From: an uncultured Pseudomonadota bacterium
GTDB lineage: Bacteria > Myxococcota_A > UBA796 > JAFGLY01
Direction of reading: 5' to 3'
Length of the DNA: 60,768 bases
Assembly: GCA_937912125.1 (NCBI GenBank)
Contig: CALDOK010000482.1
Coordinates: forward strand, 1 to 60,768
The notes below the pieces were generated by a model. That model made no database searches. It saw only the letters and a list, made by a program, of their open reading frames with translations, and had not been told where the DNA came from. The translations under genes were made by a program, and so were the position numbers. Below are positions 34,472 to 45,377 of this stretch, piece by piece. Within the stretch, counting starts at the first letter, position 1. Every line of letters begins with the position of its first letter.

Positions 34472-34743
34472 GTGGACTCTCCCGCGCTCGGGTCCCGGGC
34501 TGGAGCCTCGGGTCCCTCATGCTCACAAGCGAGTGGGGGAACGGGGTCGTAACCCCCTGGGTTGAACGGGTGGCAGCGTAAGATGCGCCAAGCACCCAAC
34601 CAGCCCCCCCGCCACAGGCCGTGCCGCTCCACCGCAACCATGGTGTAGTCCGAGCAAGACGGATGGAAGCGGCAAATGGGCGGCATCCAGGGCCGCGTCA
34701 GCAGCTGGTAGAGGCGGATCAATCCCGTGGCGATGCGCTTCAT
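34468..34743 (-). CDS. yidD: Membrane protein insertion efficiency factor YidD
   Basis: The 91-residue protein shows the YidD signature: IRLYQLLTRPWMPPICRFHP, SCSDYTMVAVERHG and RILRCHPFNPGGYDPVP, with the conserved Cys residues. The N-terminal amphipathic part attaches to the inner membrane next to YidC. It has a short acidic C-terminal extension (EHEGPEAPARDPSAGE). It overlaps rnpA upstream and yidC downstream by 4 nt each. Confidence 0.95.
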   Translation of the reverse strand: MKRIATGLIRLYQLLTRPWMPPICRFHPSCSDYTMVAVERHGLWRGGWLGAWRILRCHPFNPGGYDPVPPLACEHEGPEAPARDPSAGEST

Positions 34744-35213
34744 GATCGCGATCCCCGAATCCGCATCAGGGCGCGCTGCACCTCGCCGCGCAGGGTGGCC
34801 TGGTCTGCCGGGGCCGCCGAGGCGCGGGCGATGAAGACCACATCCCAGCCGCCGGGGAGTTCACCCTGGAGTTGCCGGAAGGCCTCTCGGAGCCGGCGCT
34901 TGACCCGGTTGCGGACCACGGCGTTGCCCACCTTGCGGCTGACAGCCATGCCGAAGCGACTGACCTCCCCGGGGCCGCGTGCGTACACGGCGATCAGGTG
35001 GGCCAGGTGGATCCTTTGGCCATCAGCGTGCACCCGGCGGTAGTCCCGGGTTGCCCGCAGCCTGATCCTGCGAGGAAAGGAAACTCGCTTCGAGCAGGCT
35101 AGCGTGCCTTCGAGGGGACCGTGACCACCAGGCGCTGACGGCCCTTGGCACGACGCCGAGCGATGACCCTGCGGCCGCCCGTGGTCTTCATTCTGGCGCG
35201 GAACCCGTGGCAA
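34740..35213 (-). CDS. rnpA: Ribonuclease P protein component, start uncertain
   Basis: The conserved RnpA body begins at [20 protein letters not shown] and contains [20 protein letters not shown], the RNR motif that binds RNase P RNA. No ATG, GTG or TTG occurs in frame between the rpmH stop and this body; the first usual start upstream is ATG 35213, inside rpmH. That start gives a 157-residue protein with about 45 extra N-terminal residues encoded in the other frame of rpmH, like the nested rnpA/rpmH of Thermus. A non-canonical start nearer 35090 is the alternative. RnpA helps process tRNA 5' ends. Confidence 0.85.
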   Translation of the reverse strand: MPRVPRQNEDHGRPQGHRSASCQGPSAPGGHGPLEGTLACSKRVSFPRRIRLRATRDYRRVHADGQRIHLAHLIAVYARGPGEVSRFGMAVSRKVGNAVVRNRVKRRLREAFRQLQGELPGGWDVVFIARASAAPADQATLRGEVQRALMRIRGSRS

Positions 35214-35257
35214 CGCTTACGCTTGATCCTGCTGGGCTGATAGGTTCTCTTGGACAT
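35099..35257 (-). CDS. rpmH: Ribosomal protein bL34
   Basis: The 52-residue sequence [20 protein letters not shown], with [17 protein letters not shown], is a typical bL34 of the large subunit. GGAGGCTTCT precedes the ATG at 35257. It is the first gene of the minus-strand block (rpmH-rnpA-yidD-yidC-jag-mnmE) and overlaps the possible extended rnpA. Confidence 0.95.
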   Translation of the reverse strand: MSKRTYQPSRIKRKRCHGFRARMKTTGGRRVIARRRAKGRQRLVVTVPSKAR

Positions 35258-35623
35258 AGAAGCCTCCGAAGCCGTATTTCCCCATAGGGGAAGCAATGTG
35301 GACGCGGAGGGGAGACCCGCTACAGGCACACTCCGGCCGAGTCGGCCGCGCTCATATCCATGCGGAAGCATGGGAGCAAGTTCTCGAACGGGTCGATGGC
35401 GAACGATCTCGTCACCAGCCGCACCGGGTCAAGGGTCGAAGCCCCACCGCCCGCCTCCGCGACCGAGCTGGCTCAGGCTCCGAAACCCGCTTGGCAACGT
35501 GGTGGATCCAGCGCGGCTTGTTCGGGTACCGGGGCACTGCTACCGTGTACGGACGCCTTCATCCCAGCCACACTTCGACTCCGGTCTTTGCCCCCAGGGG
35601 ACAGCCGGCTCAGGTCAGCCCCC
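35258..35623. other. Divergent rpmH-dnaA intergenic region
   Basis: This 366-nt gap holds the promoters of both gene blocks. TTCCCC ATA GGGGAA (35278-35292) is a perfect inverted repeat in the rpmH leader, and CGGCCGA G TCGGCCG (35334-35348) is a second palindrome. The dnaA reading frame is open to 35360, but that part is not DnaA-like. I saw no convincing DnaA boxes here. Confidence 0.5.
35518..35546 (+). promoter_or_regulatory. dnaA: Candidate dnaA promoter
   Basis: TTGTTC (35518-35523), a 17-nt spacer and TACCGT (35541-35546), preceded by TGC as an extended -10, lie about 78 nt before the dnaA ATG. Confidence 0.4.
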
Positions 35624-36997
35624 ATGCAGGATCTCTGGAACCAGGTCCGAGACGTCCTGGCAGATCACATCAGCGCCCACAACCTGGACGCCTGGTTCAG
35701 CGAAGTGCGCATCCTGGAGGTGCGCCAGGGAGAGGTGATCCTCGAGGTCCCGAGCCGCTTCCACCGCGACTGGATCGTGGACAACTACCAGGAGGCCATG
35801 AAGCGCACCTTCTCCGGCGTCCTGGGGCGCACGGTGGGCATCGACATCCAGCTGCAGGAGGAAGACCCCAGCGGCTTCTCCCGCACCGCCGGGACAGAGG
35901 ACGTGGTCATGCCCACCGAGCTGAGCATCGAGAGCCCCGGACGGGAGCCCGCCCCGGAGGGTCCCCTGGGCTGGCGCGGGCGTCCCAACCCGGAGAAGAC
36001 CTTCGAGAACTTCGTGGTGGGCGCCTGCAACGAGTTCGCCCACGGCGCCTGCCTGGCGGTCGCCGACTTCCCCGGGGGCCAGTACAACCCCCTGTTCATC
36101 TACGGCGGCACCGGCCTTGGCAAGACCCACCTGGTCCACTCCATCGGAAACCGGATCCTGCGCCAGGAGCCCACCGCCCGGATCTGCTACGTCACGGCCG
36201 AGCAGTTCATGAACGAGATGATCACGGCCATCCGCTACAAGCGCACGCCCGAGTTCCGCGAGCGCTACCGCAGCCGCTCCGACGTGCTGCTGATGGACGA
36301 CATCCAGTTCCTGGGGGGCAAGCGGGGCACCCAAGAAGAGTTCTTCCACACCTTCGAGGCCCTCCAGAACGCCGGCCGCCAGATCGTGATGACCGCAGAC
36401 ATGCTGCCCCGGGACATCGAAGGCCTCGAAGAACGCCTGCGCACCCGCTTCTCGGGTGGCCTGGAGGTGGATCTCCAGCCCCCCGACCTCGAGACCATGC
36501 TGGCCATCCTCCACAAGAAGGGCGAGGAGCTGGGGCTGTCCATCCCCAACGAGGTCGCGCTCTTCATCGCCGGCGGGGTCCGCGGCAACATCCGCGAGCT
36601 CGAGGGGGCGCTCAAGCGCCTGGCGGCCATCACCGCCATGTACAGCGAGCCCATCACCCTCGAGACCGCACGCAAGCGCCTGGCCCACCTGATCGTGGCC
36701 GAAAACCCCATCATCACCCCCGATCAGATCATCAAGACGGTGGCGCGGATCCACAACGTGAAGACCTCGGACATCCTGGGGACCTCCCACCAGAAGCGCC
36801 TGGTTCGCCCCCGCCATGTGGCCATCTACCTGATCCGTGAGCACACCAACCTGTCGTTCCCAGACATCGGCCGCTCCGTGGGGGGCCGCGACTCCTCCAC
36901 GGTCCAGTACGCCTACCGCCGCATCAAGAAGCAGCGAGACAAAGATCCGGACATGCAGGCCATCCTCGAGCTCCTCGAAAAAAACCTGCAGAGCTGA
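35624..36997 (+). CDS. dnaA: Chromosomal replication initiator DnaA
   Basis: The 457-residue protein has all four DnaA domains. Domain I (LWNQVRDVLADHISAHNLDA), a short variable linker (about residues 85-120), the AAA+ domain with FIYGGTGLGKTHL (Walker A, about 157-169), VLLMDDIQFL (Walker B) and GNIRELEGAL, and domain IV ending with the DNA-binding signature GRSVGGRDSSTVQYAYRR. It opens the origin by binding DnaA boxes. ATG 35624 was chosen because it directly precedes domain I. The gene order dnaA-dnaN-recF-gyrB marks the origin region. Confidence 0.98.
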   Translation: MQDLWNQVRDVLADHISAHNLDAWFSEVRILEVRQGEVILEVPSRFHRDWIVDNYQEAMKRTFSGVLGRTVGIDIQLQEEDPSGFSRTAGTEDVVMPTELSIESPGREPAPEGPLGWRGRPNPEKTFENFVVGACNEFAHGACLAVADFPGGQYNPLFIYGGTGLGKTHLVHSIGNRILRQEPTARICYVTAEQFMNEMITAIRYKRTPEFRERYRSRSDVLLMDDIQFLGGKRGTQEEFFHTFEALQNAGRQIVMTADMLPRDIEGLEERLRTRFSGGLEVDLQPPDLETMLAILHKKGEELGLSIPNEVALFIAGGVRGNIRELEGALKRLAAITAMYSEPITLETARKRLAHLIVAENPIITPDQIIKTVARIHNVKTSDILGTSHQKRLVRPRHVAIYLIREHTNLSFPDIGRSVGGRDSSTVQYAYRRIKKQRDKDPDMQAILELLEKNLQS

Positions 36998-37362
36998 TCC
37001 GGCCCCGCCTGTGGAAGGGCCTGTGGAAACCCACAGGAACATCCAGTGGGCATCCGGGGGAAGGTCGATGGAAGATGGGGTCGGTCCCACCAAGGGTCCG
37101 CTGCCTCCACCGCTCCTCCGCTGGAACACCTCGCTGTCTTCCCCAGGTTTCCCGGTCGAGAGCGTACCTCCAACAATCTATTCGGACGATTTCCCTTCTT
37201 TCCACCGGACCTGACAAGACTACTGAGTATAGAAGTAAATGGATCCATCCTTCTGGTATACGGAAGGTCGGAGCCATCTCCCTTCCTCCCAGAACGCTCA
37301 TCCGTTGGCCTGATCATGGGCTGCGTGGCTAAAGGAAGGATCGACCTCTCCGGAGAGAATCC
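36998..37362. other. Candidate origin of replication (oriC), dnaA-dnaN gap
   Basis: The gap carries DnaA-box-like nonamers: GTTTCCACA (minus strand, 37022-37030), CCTTCCACA (minus, 37010-37018) and CTTTCCACC (plus, 37198-37206). CCTGTGG AAAC CCACAGG (37020-37037) is a perfect inverted repeat. The stretch from about 37165 to 37262 is far richer in A/T than the rest of the window and includes TATAGA and TATACG. Together these fit DnaA binding sites next to an unwinding element, and the dnaN promoter must also lie here. GGAGAG precedes dnaN. Confidence 0.5.
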
Positions 37363-38481
37363 ATGGACCTCTACATCACCCAGGAAGAGCTCGCGCGGGC
37401 CCTCGGCACAGTCCAGGGCGTGGTCGAGCGGCGCAGCAACCAGCAGGTGCTGGCTCACACCCTCCTCTCCGCCAAGGACGACCACCTCCAGGTCACCGCG
37501 ACCGACCAGGAGATCACGGTCATCCATCGCTTCCCGGCCGAGGTGGCCAAGCGCGGGCTCGCCTGCGTGCATGCGGTCCACCTGTTCCAGGTGGCGCGGA
37601 ACCTGCCCGACCGGGCGGTCCACCTCGTGGGCCAGGACAACCATGCCCTGGTGGTCGATGCGCCCCCCGCCCACTTCCGCCTGGTGGGCCTGCCCCCCGA
37701 CGAGTACCCCACGCTGCCCGCCTTCGAGGCCTCGGCCACCTTGACCGTCAAGGCCGGCGAGCTGCTGCGCATCATCGACCGCACCGTCTTCGCCATCCCC
37801 GCCGACGATCAGCGCTACGGGCTCAACGGCGGCCACCTCGAGTCCGTAGAGGATCTCGAGGGCAAGACCCGGCTGCGCCTGGTCACCACCGATGGCAACC
37901 GGCTGTGCTACGCCGGCGCGGCCTACGAGGGCGAGTTCGGCATGGGTCGCCACATGCTGGTGCCCCGCAAGGCCCTGCACGAGATCCGAAAGATGCTCGA
38001 CGTGGCCGATGCCGACGTGGAGATCGCCTTCGGCGAGCGCGCCGCCAGCTTCACCATCGGCACCTCTGTGCTCCACACCCGCCTGGTGGATGGCGAGTTC
38101 CCGGCCTACCGCTCGGTGCTGCCCACCAACTTCCAGCGCCGGGTGGTGGTCAACCGTGTCGCTTTCCGCGACGCCCTGCGCCGGGTGGCCCTCGAGGCCA
38201 TCGACCAGGCCAGCACCATCCGCATGAGCTTCGCGGACGACGAGGTGCTCATCACCTCCCGCGGCATCGATCACGGCGAGGCCAAGCACCCGGTGCCCAT
38301 GGTCTTCGAGGGCGATCCCATCGAGATGGGCTTCAACGTGCGCTACTTCCTCGAGGTGGTGAACTGCATCGACGAGGACGAGCTGGTCCTCGAGCTGGGC
38401 GAGCCCCTGTCCCCGTGCATGGTGCGCTCCCCCACCGACGAAGACTCGCTGTTCATCATCATGCCTATCAGGCTCGACTAG
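37363..38481 (+). CDS. dnaN: DNA polymerase III beta sliding clamp
   Basis: The 372-residue protein begins MDLYITQEELARALGTVQGV and follows the three-domain beta-clamp pattern: ATDQEITVIH and LPDRAVHLVG in domain 1, then VFAIPADDQRYGLNGGHLE, RLVTTDGNRLCYAG and VPRKALHEIRKM in domain 2, and MGFNVRYFLEVVNCIDEDEL with the C-terminal FIIMPIRLD in domain 3. The last part forms the pocket that binds clamp-loader and polymerase peptides. The length is normal for the family. It lies 18 nt before recF. Confidence 0.97.
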   Translation: MDLYITQEELARALGTVQGVVERRSNQQVLAHTLLSAKDDHLQVTATDQEITVIHRFPAEVAKRGLACVHAVHLFQVARNLPDRAVHLVGQDNHALVVDAPPAHFRLVGLPPDEYPTLPAFEASATLTVKAGELLRIIDRTVFAIPADDQRYGLNGGHLESVEDLEGKTRLRLVTTDGNRLCYAGAAYEGEFGMGRHMLVPRKALHEIRKMLDVADADVEIAFGERAASFTIGTSVLHTRLVDGEFPAYRSVLPTNFQRRVVVNRVAFRDALRRVALEAIDQASTIRMSFADDEVLITSRGIDHGEAKHPVPMVFEGDPIEMGFNVRYFLEVVNCIDEDELVLELGEPLSPCMVRSPTDEDSLFIIMPIRLD

Positions 38482-38499
38482 TCCGATCCGTCACCCTCG

Positions 38500-42151
<3,652 letters not shown>

Positions 42152-42168
42152 GAGCCTTCGGAGTCCCC

Positions 42169-43137
42169 GTGAGCAGCTGCCTCGGACGCTTGCTCTCGTC
42201 GCGCCTGCTGTTCGTGACGGGCAAGGGCGGCACCGGCAAGACCACCCTCGCGCTGGCCTTCGCCAGGGCGGCCGCCGGCCAGGGACGCCGGGTCTGCCTG
42301 GCCGAGGTGGACAACCAGCGCCCCTCGCTCACCGAGTACTATGACTTCCAGCCGGGCTTCCAGCCGGTGGCCGTCTCGCCTCGGCTGGCCATCACCAACA
42401 TCACCTGGTTCGAGGCCCTCGAGGAGTGGCTGGGGCGCTTCGTGCCAGTGCAGCGGGTGGTCCGCCTGATCCTGGGCAACCGCATGGTGCGCCTGTTTCT
42501 GGACGTCACCCCCGGCTCCCGCGAGGTGGTCACCTTCGCCCGCCTGATGCAGCTGCTGGAGGCCTACGATCTGGTGGTGGTCGACCTGCCCGCCTCCGGG
42601 CATGCCATCTCGTTCTTCCGGGTCTTCTCGGGCGCCGCCAGCCTCTTCCCCGCAGGCCCGGTGCGCCGCACCATGGACGAGGCCCTGCTGCGCATCGCCC
42701 GGGACGACACCCAGCTGGTCCTGTGCGCCCTGCCCGAGGAGATGGTGGTCAACGAGACCATCGAGACCTGGCAGAAGCTGCGGGCCGTGATCCCCGAGCT
42801 GGCCATGCCCCTGGTGGTGCTCAACCAGGGCATGCAGCCGGTGCTGACCCCCCACGAGCACAGCCTGCTCGAGCGCTTGGCTCAGGACCTGGGACACGGC
42901 TCCCATCAGGCCCAGCAGGGCCCTGAGCTCGAGCTGGTCCGGGCGGGCCACTGGGAGGCCGAGCGGGAGCAGGCCACGGGCCTGGCCGAGCAGCGCCTTC
43001 AGGACGAGACCGACATGGAGCTGCTGGTGGCGCCCCTGATGGGCGCGACCGGGGGAGCGGGCACGCGGGTGCGCCGTATGGAGGCCTTGCTGCTCAGGTC
43101 ATGGGCGCGATCCTCGATCCGCCAGGGTGGCCTGTGA
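42169..43137 (+). CDS. ArsA-like ATPase, first of a pair
   Basis: The 322-residue protein starts at GTG 42169 behind TCGGAGT. FVTGKGGTGKTTLALAFARA is a deviant Walker A with the signature Lys (KGGTGKT), placing it in the ArsA/Get3 branch of the MinD-type ATPases. Other motifs: CLAEVDNQRPSL, DLVVVDLPASGHAISFFRVF (Walker B region) and PLVVLNQGMQPVLTPHE. Get3-type proteins insert tail-anchored proteins and ArsA drives arsenite export; there is no ArsB or arsenic regulator nearby. The gene overlaps the next ATPase gene by 4 nt. Confidence 0.8.
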   Translation: MSSCLGRLLSSRLLFVTGKGGTGKTTLALAFARAAAGQGRRVCLAEVDNQRPSLTEYYDFQPGFQPVAVSPRLAITNITWFEALEEWLGRFVPVQRVVRLILGNRMVRLFLDVTPGSREVVTFARLMQLLEAYDLVVVDLPASGHAISFFRVFSGAASLFPAGPVRRTMDEALLRIARDDTQLVLCALPEEMVVNETIETWQKLRAVIPELAMPLVVLNQGMQPVLTPHEHSLLERLAQDLGHGSHQAQQGPELELVRAGHWEAEREQATGLAEQRLQDETDMELLVAPLMGATGGAGTRVRRMEALLLRSWARSSIRQGGL

Positions 43138-44300
43138 GCGCCGCGACGCCTCAGGCGGGCCTCGCGGAGCTGATCCGCCTGCGGGGCATCATCGTCTGTG
43201 TGGGATCCGGCGGCGTGGGCAAGACCACCACCGCGGCGGCCCTGGGGCTCGAGGCCGCGCGGCGCGGGCGGCGCGTCCTGGTGCTCACCATCGATCCCGC
43301 GCGGCGGCTGGCCAACGCCCTTGGCCTGCAGTCCTTCGGCAACGAGGTGCGGCGCATCGAGCTGCCCGACGCCGCCGAAGGGGGCGAGCTGCATGCCTGC
43401 ATGCTCGACACCCAGGCCACCTTCGACGATCTGGTCCACCGGCTGGCGCCGGACGACGAGACCCGGCGGGCCATCTTCGGCAACCGCATCTACCGGGTGG
43501 TCTCGGACAACTTCGCGGGCAGCCAGGAGTACATGGCCACCGAGCGGCTGTACGACGTGCACTGCTCCGGTGAGTACGATCTGATCGTGCTGGACACGCC
43601 GCCGGTCAAGAACGCCCTGGACTTCATCGAGGCCCCGGGGCGCCTGGCCCGCTTCGTGGACCGCCAGATCGTCAAGTGGTTCCTCACCCCCTACGACGAG
43701 AAGCGGGTGTTCGGCCGGGTGCTGGTGGGCACCTCCGGCGTGGTGTTCAGGCTGCTGGGCATGATCTTCGGCAGGGAGTTCCTGGACGAACTCTCTGGCT
43801 TCTTCCAGGCCTTCCGGGAGCTCATGGACGGCTTCCACGACCGCCACGCGGCGGTCACCCGCCTGTTCGCCGATCCGGGCACCGCCTTCCTGGTGGTCAC
43901 GGCGCCCAACGAGCCCTCGGTGGACGTGGCCAGCTTCTTCCACGACGAGCTGCGGGCCCGGAACCTGCCCCTCGCCGGCTTCGTGCTCAACCAGGTGCAC
44001 CGCTGCCACGACGGCGAGCTGAGCGCGCCGGAGCTGCTGCGCGAGCGCGCTGCAGCGCTGGCGGTCGATCTGCCGGCCCACACGGCACCCTCGCTGCTCG
44101 CCCGGCTCGATGTGGCCCACAAGCGACTGCGCTCGGTGGTTCACGAAGAGCGGCCCTTCGTGGATCGTGTAAACGCCATGGCCAGTGCGGGGTACTTCGT
44201 GGTCGACGTGCCCCTGTTGGATCGCCCCATCCGGGACATGCGAGGCCTGCGAGATCTGTCGGCACGACTCTTCCCTGACCCGCCAGCCGCCGCGCCATAG
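43134..44300 (+). CDS. ArsA-like ATPase, second of a pair
   Basis: The 388-residue protein starts at GTG 43134, overlapping the upstream stop (GTGA). GIIVCVGSGGVGKTTTAAAL is its P-loop. Unlike its neighbour it has Ser where the signature Lys of this ATPase family should be. LTIDPARRLANALGL, DLIVLDTPPVKNALDFIEAP and LAGFVLNQVHRCHDGELSAP follow. Myxobacteria and Bdellovibrio often carry tandem pairs of this kind, which may form a heterodimer. The target is unknown. Confidence 0.8.
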   Translation: MSAATPQAGLAELIRLRGIIVCVGSGGVGKTTTAAALGLEAARRGRRVLVLTIDPARRLANALGLQSFGNEVRRIELPDAAEGGELHACMLDTQATFDDLVHRLAPDDETRRAIFGNRIYRVVSDNFAGSQEYMATERLYDVHCSGEYDLIVLDTPPVKNALDFIEAPGRLARFVDRQIVKWFLTPYDEKRVFGRVLVGTSGVVFRLLGMIFGREFLDELSGFFQAFRELMDGFHDRHAAVTRLFADPGTAFLVVTAPNEPSVDVASFFHDELRARNLPLAGFVLNQVHRCHDGELSAPELLRERAAALAVDLPAHTAPSLLARLDVAHKRLRSVVHEERPFVDRVNAMASAGYFVVDVPLLDRPIRDMRGLRDLSARLFPDPPAAAP

Positions 44301-44322
44301 CGCGGACTCTCGCGCGAGGGGC

Positions 44323-44328
44323 TATCTT
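44323..44328 (+). promoter_or_regulatory. Possible -10 element (TATCTT)
   Basis: GGCTATCTTGA lies 38 nt before the ATG at 44366 in an otherwise GC-rich leader. Confidence 0.25.
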
Positions 44329-44365
44329 GAGACCCCTGGCCCGTCCCCGAACCCTGGAGCTCGGC

Positions 44366-44983
44366 ATGGGAAAAGCACTCCGATCTTCCCGCAGCGCGCT
44401 GGCTGGCGTCCTGCTGGCCGCCCTCGCGGTTCCCACCGCCGCCAGGGCTCAGTCCCTCGATCCCATGAATCGCCTGCACCTGGGCGCCAGCTTCGTCCAG
44501 GGTCCGGCCACCGTGGGGCTCACCATCGGCTTCGACAGCCGGCTCACCCGGCTGGCTTTCGTGGACGCAGGCGGCTTCGGCAGCCTGGGGGAACCGGATC
44601 CCGCGACCCTCGACCCCGACACCGATCCCGAGGACGCCATGCGGCTGCGGCATGGCATCTACATCGCTCCGGGCATCCGCGTGCCCCACGTCCAGCCCCA
44701 GGCCTTCGGCTTCGACTTCCTGCCCCGGGCCGGCATGGCGGCGGTGTGGCTGGCGGATCTGGACTCCGACAGCGTGGCGGGGCGCAACCCCTTCTCCACC
44801 GAGGTGGCGGGCTTCTTGGGTCTCGATCTCACCGTCCAGAAGGGTCCGGTGGGGCTGCGCCTCAGCTACCGGCACCTCTTCTGCGCACCCTATGTGCCCG
44901 AGCGCAAGGCCGACGTGCCCATCAACACCCCCCTGTTCACCGTCGAAGGCCAGTACCAGTTCGGAGGTACCGGCCGCCGATGA
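44366..44983 (+). CDS. Exported hypothetical protein, possible small beta barrel
   Basis: The 205-residue protein has a signal peptide (SALAGVLLAALAVPTAARA, cleavage after ARA). The rest is Gly-rich with alternating hydrophobic residues: GASFVQGPATVGLTIGFDSR, TEVAGFLGLDLTVQKGPVGL, and the C-terminus LFTVEGQYQFGGTGRR. This pattern fits a small outer-membrane beta barrel, but the terminal residue is not the usual Phe. No family recognised. It starts 65 nt after the ArsA pair and GGAGC lies upstream as a ribosome-binding site. Confidence 0.65.
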   Translation: MGKALRSSRSALAGVLLAALAVPTAARAQSLDPMNRLHLGASFVQGPATVGLTIGFDSRLTRLAFVDAGGFGSLGEPDPATLDPDTDPEDAMRLRHGIYIAPGIRVPHVQPQAFGFDFLPRAGMAAVWLADLDSDSVAGRNPFSTEVAGFLGLDLTVQKGPVGLRLSYRHLFCAPYVPERKADVPINTPLFTVEGQYQFGGTGRR

Positions 44984-45021
44984 GCCTGCCCCCCGTCGGC
45001 GACTGCGCCCGGCAACGGTCC

Positions 45022-45064
45022 TCGATTCGGCGCTTGGCCGAATCGACGTCCTCGCCATTTTTTT
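45022..45064 (+). terminator. Hairpin followed by a T7 run
   Basis: TCGATTCGGC GCTTG GCCGAATCGA (45022-45046) is a perfect 10-bp stem with a 5-nt loop. A run of seven T follows at 45058-45064, 11 nt after the stem. It lies 39 nt after the stop at 44983. The gap before the T-run is longer than usual for an intrinsic terminator. Confidence 0.45.
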
Positions 45065-45233
45065 GGGGGAAGACAGATTCTTCCCCCCCTATCCGGGCGC
45101 GACACGCGCCTTTCCGGGGCTGCGCTCGCCTGCGCGACCGGCGCTCCCGCGCCTGCTCCGCCCGCCAGGGCTCCACCGGAGCCCTGGCCCCCCCATCTTC
45201 GCCGCTTGATGAGCGGCGCGCGCCTCTGGCGCG
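45022..45233. repeat. Cluster of seven perfect hairpins
   Basis: Stems: 10 bp at 45022-45046; 9 bp GGGGGAAGA/TCTTCCCCC at 45065-45087; 6 bp GGCGCG/CGCGCC at 45096-45110; 5 bp GGCGC/GCGCC at 45140-45153; 11 bp GCCAGGGCTCC/GGAGCCCTGGC at 45164-45188; 6 bp GCCGCT/AGCGGC at 45201-45217; 6 bp CGCGCC/GGCGCG at 45219-45233. The 6-bp stems at 45096 and 45219 use the same two arm sequences in opposite order. Confidence 0.6.
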
Positions 45234-45377
45234 GGAGGCCTTCGCTTTCACTCGGTGGTCGAAACCTGGGTCATGGCCCCGCGTCCCTGCGTCCGCACGC
45301 CCACCGGTGTTCGGGCTCGAGCCTGCGCGTGTCGTCGTCCCCGATCCAACGGATCCGCGGTGCCTGCTCGCGCCCTG

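Larger units (their letters stand above)
44984..45377. other. Intergenic region rich in perfect hairpins
   Basis: This 394-nt gap holds at least seven perfect inverted repeats with 3-5-nt loops, packed between 45022 and 45233 (see the repeat entry). It has no convincing coding frame, although an ORF is formally open from 45255 into the next gene. Confidence 0.55.

Noticed and set aside
35360-35623. N-terminal extension of dnaA
   Set aside because: The frame is open upstream, but the sequence has no DnaA features and covers the putative dnaA promoter.
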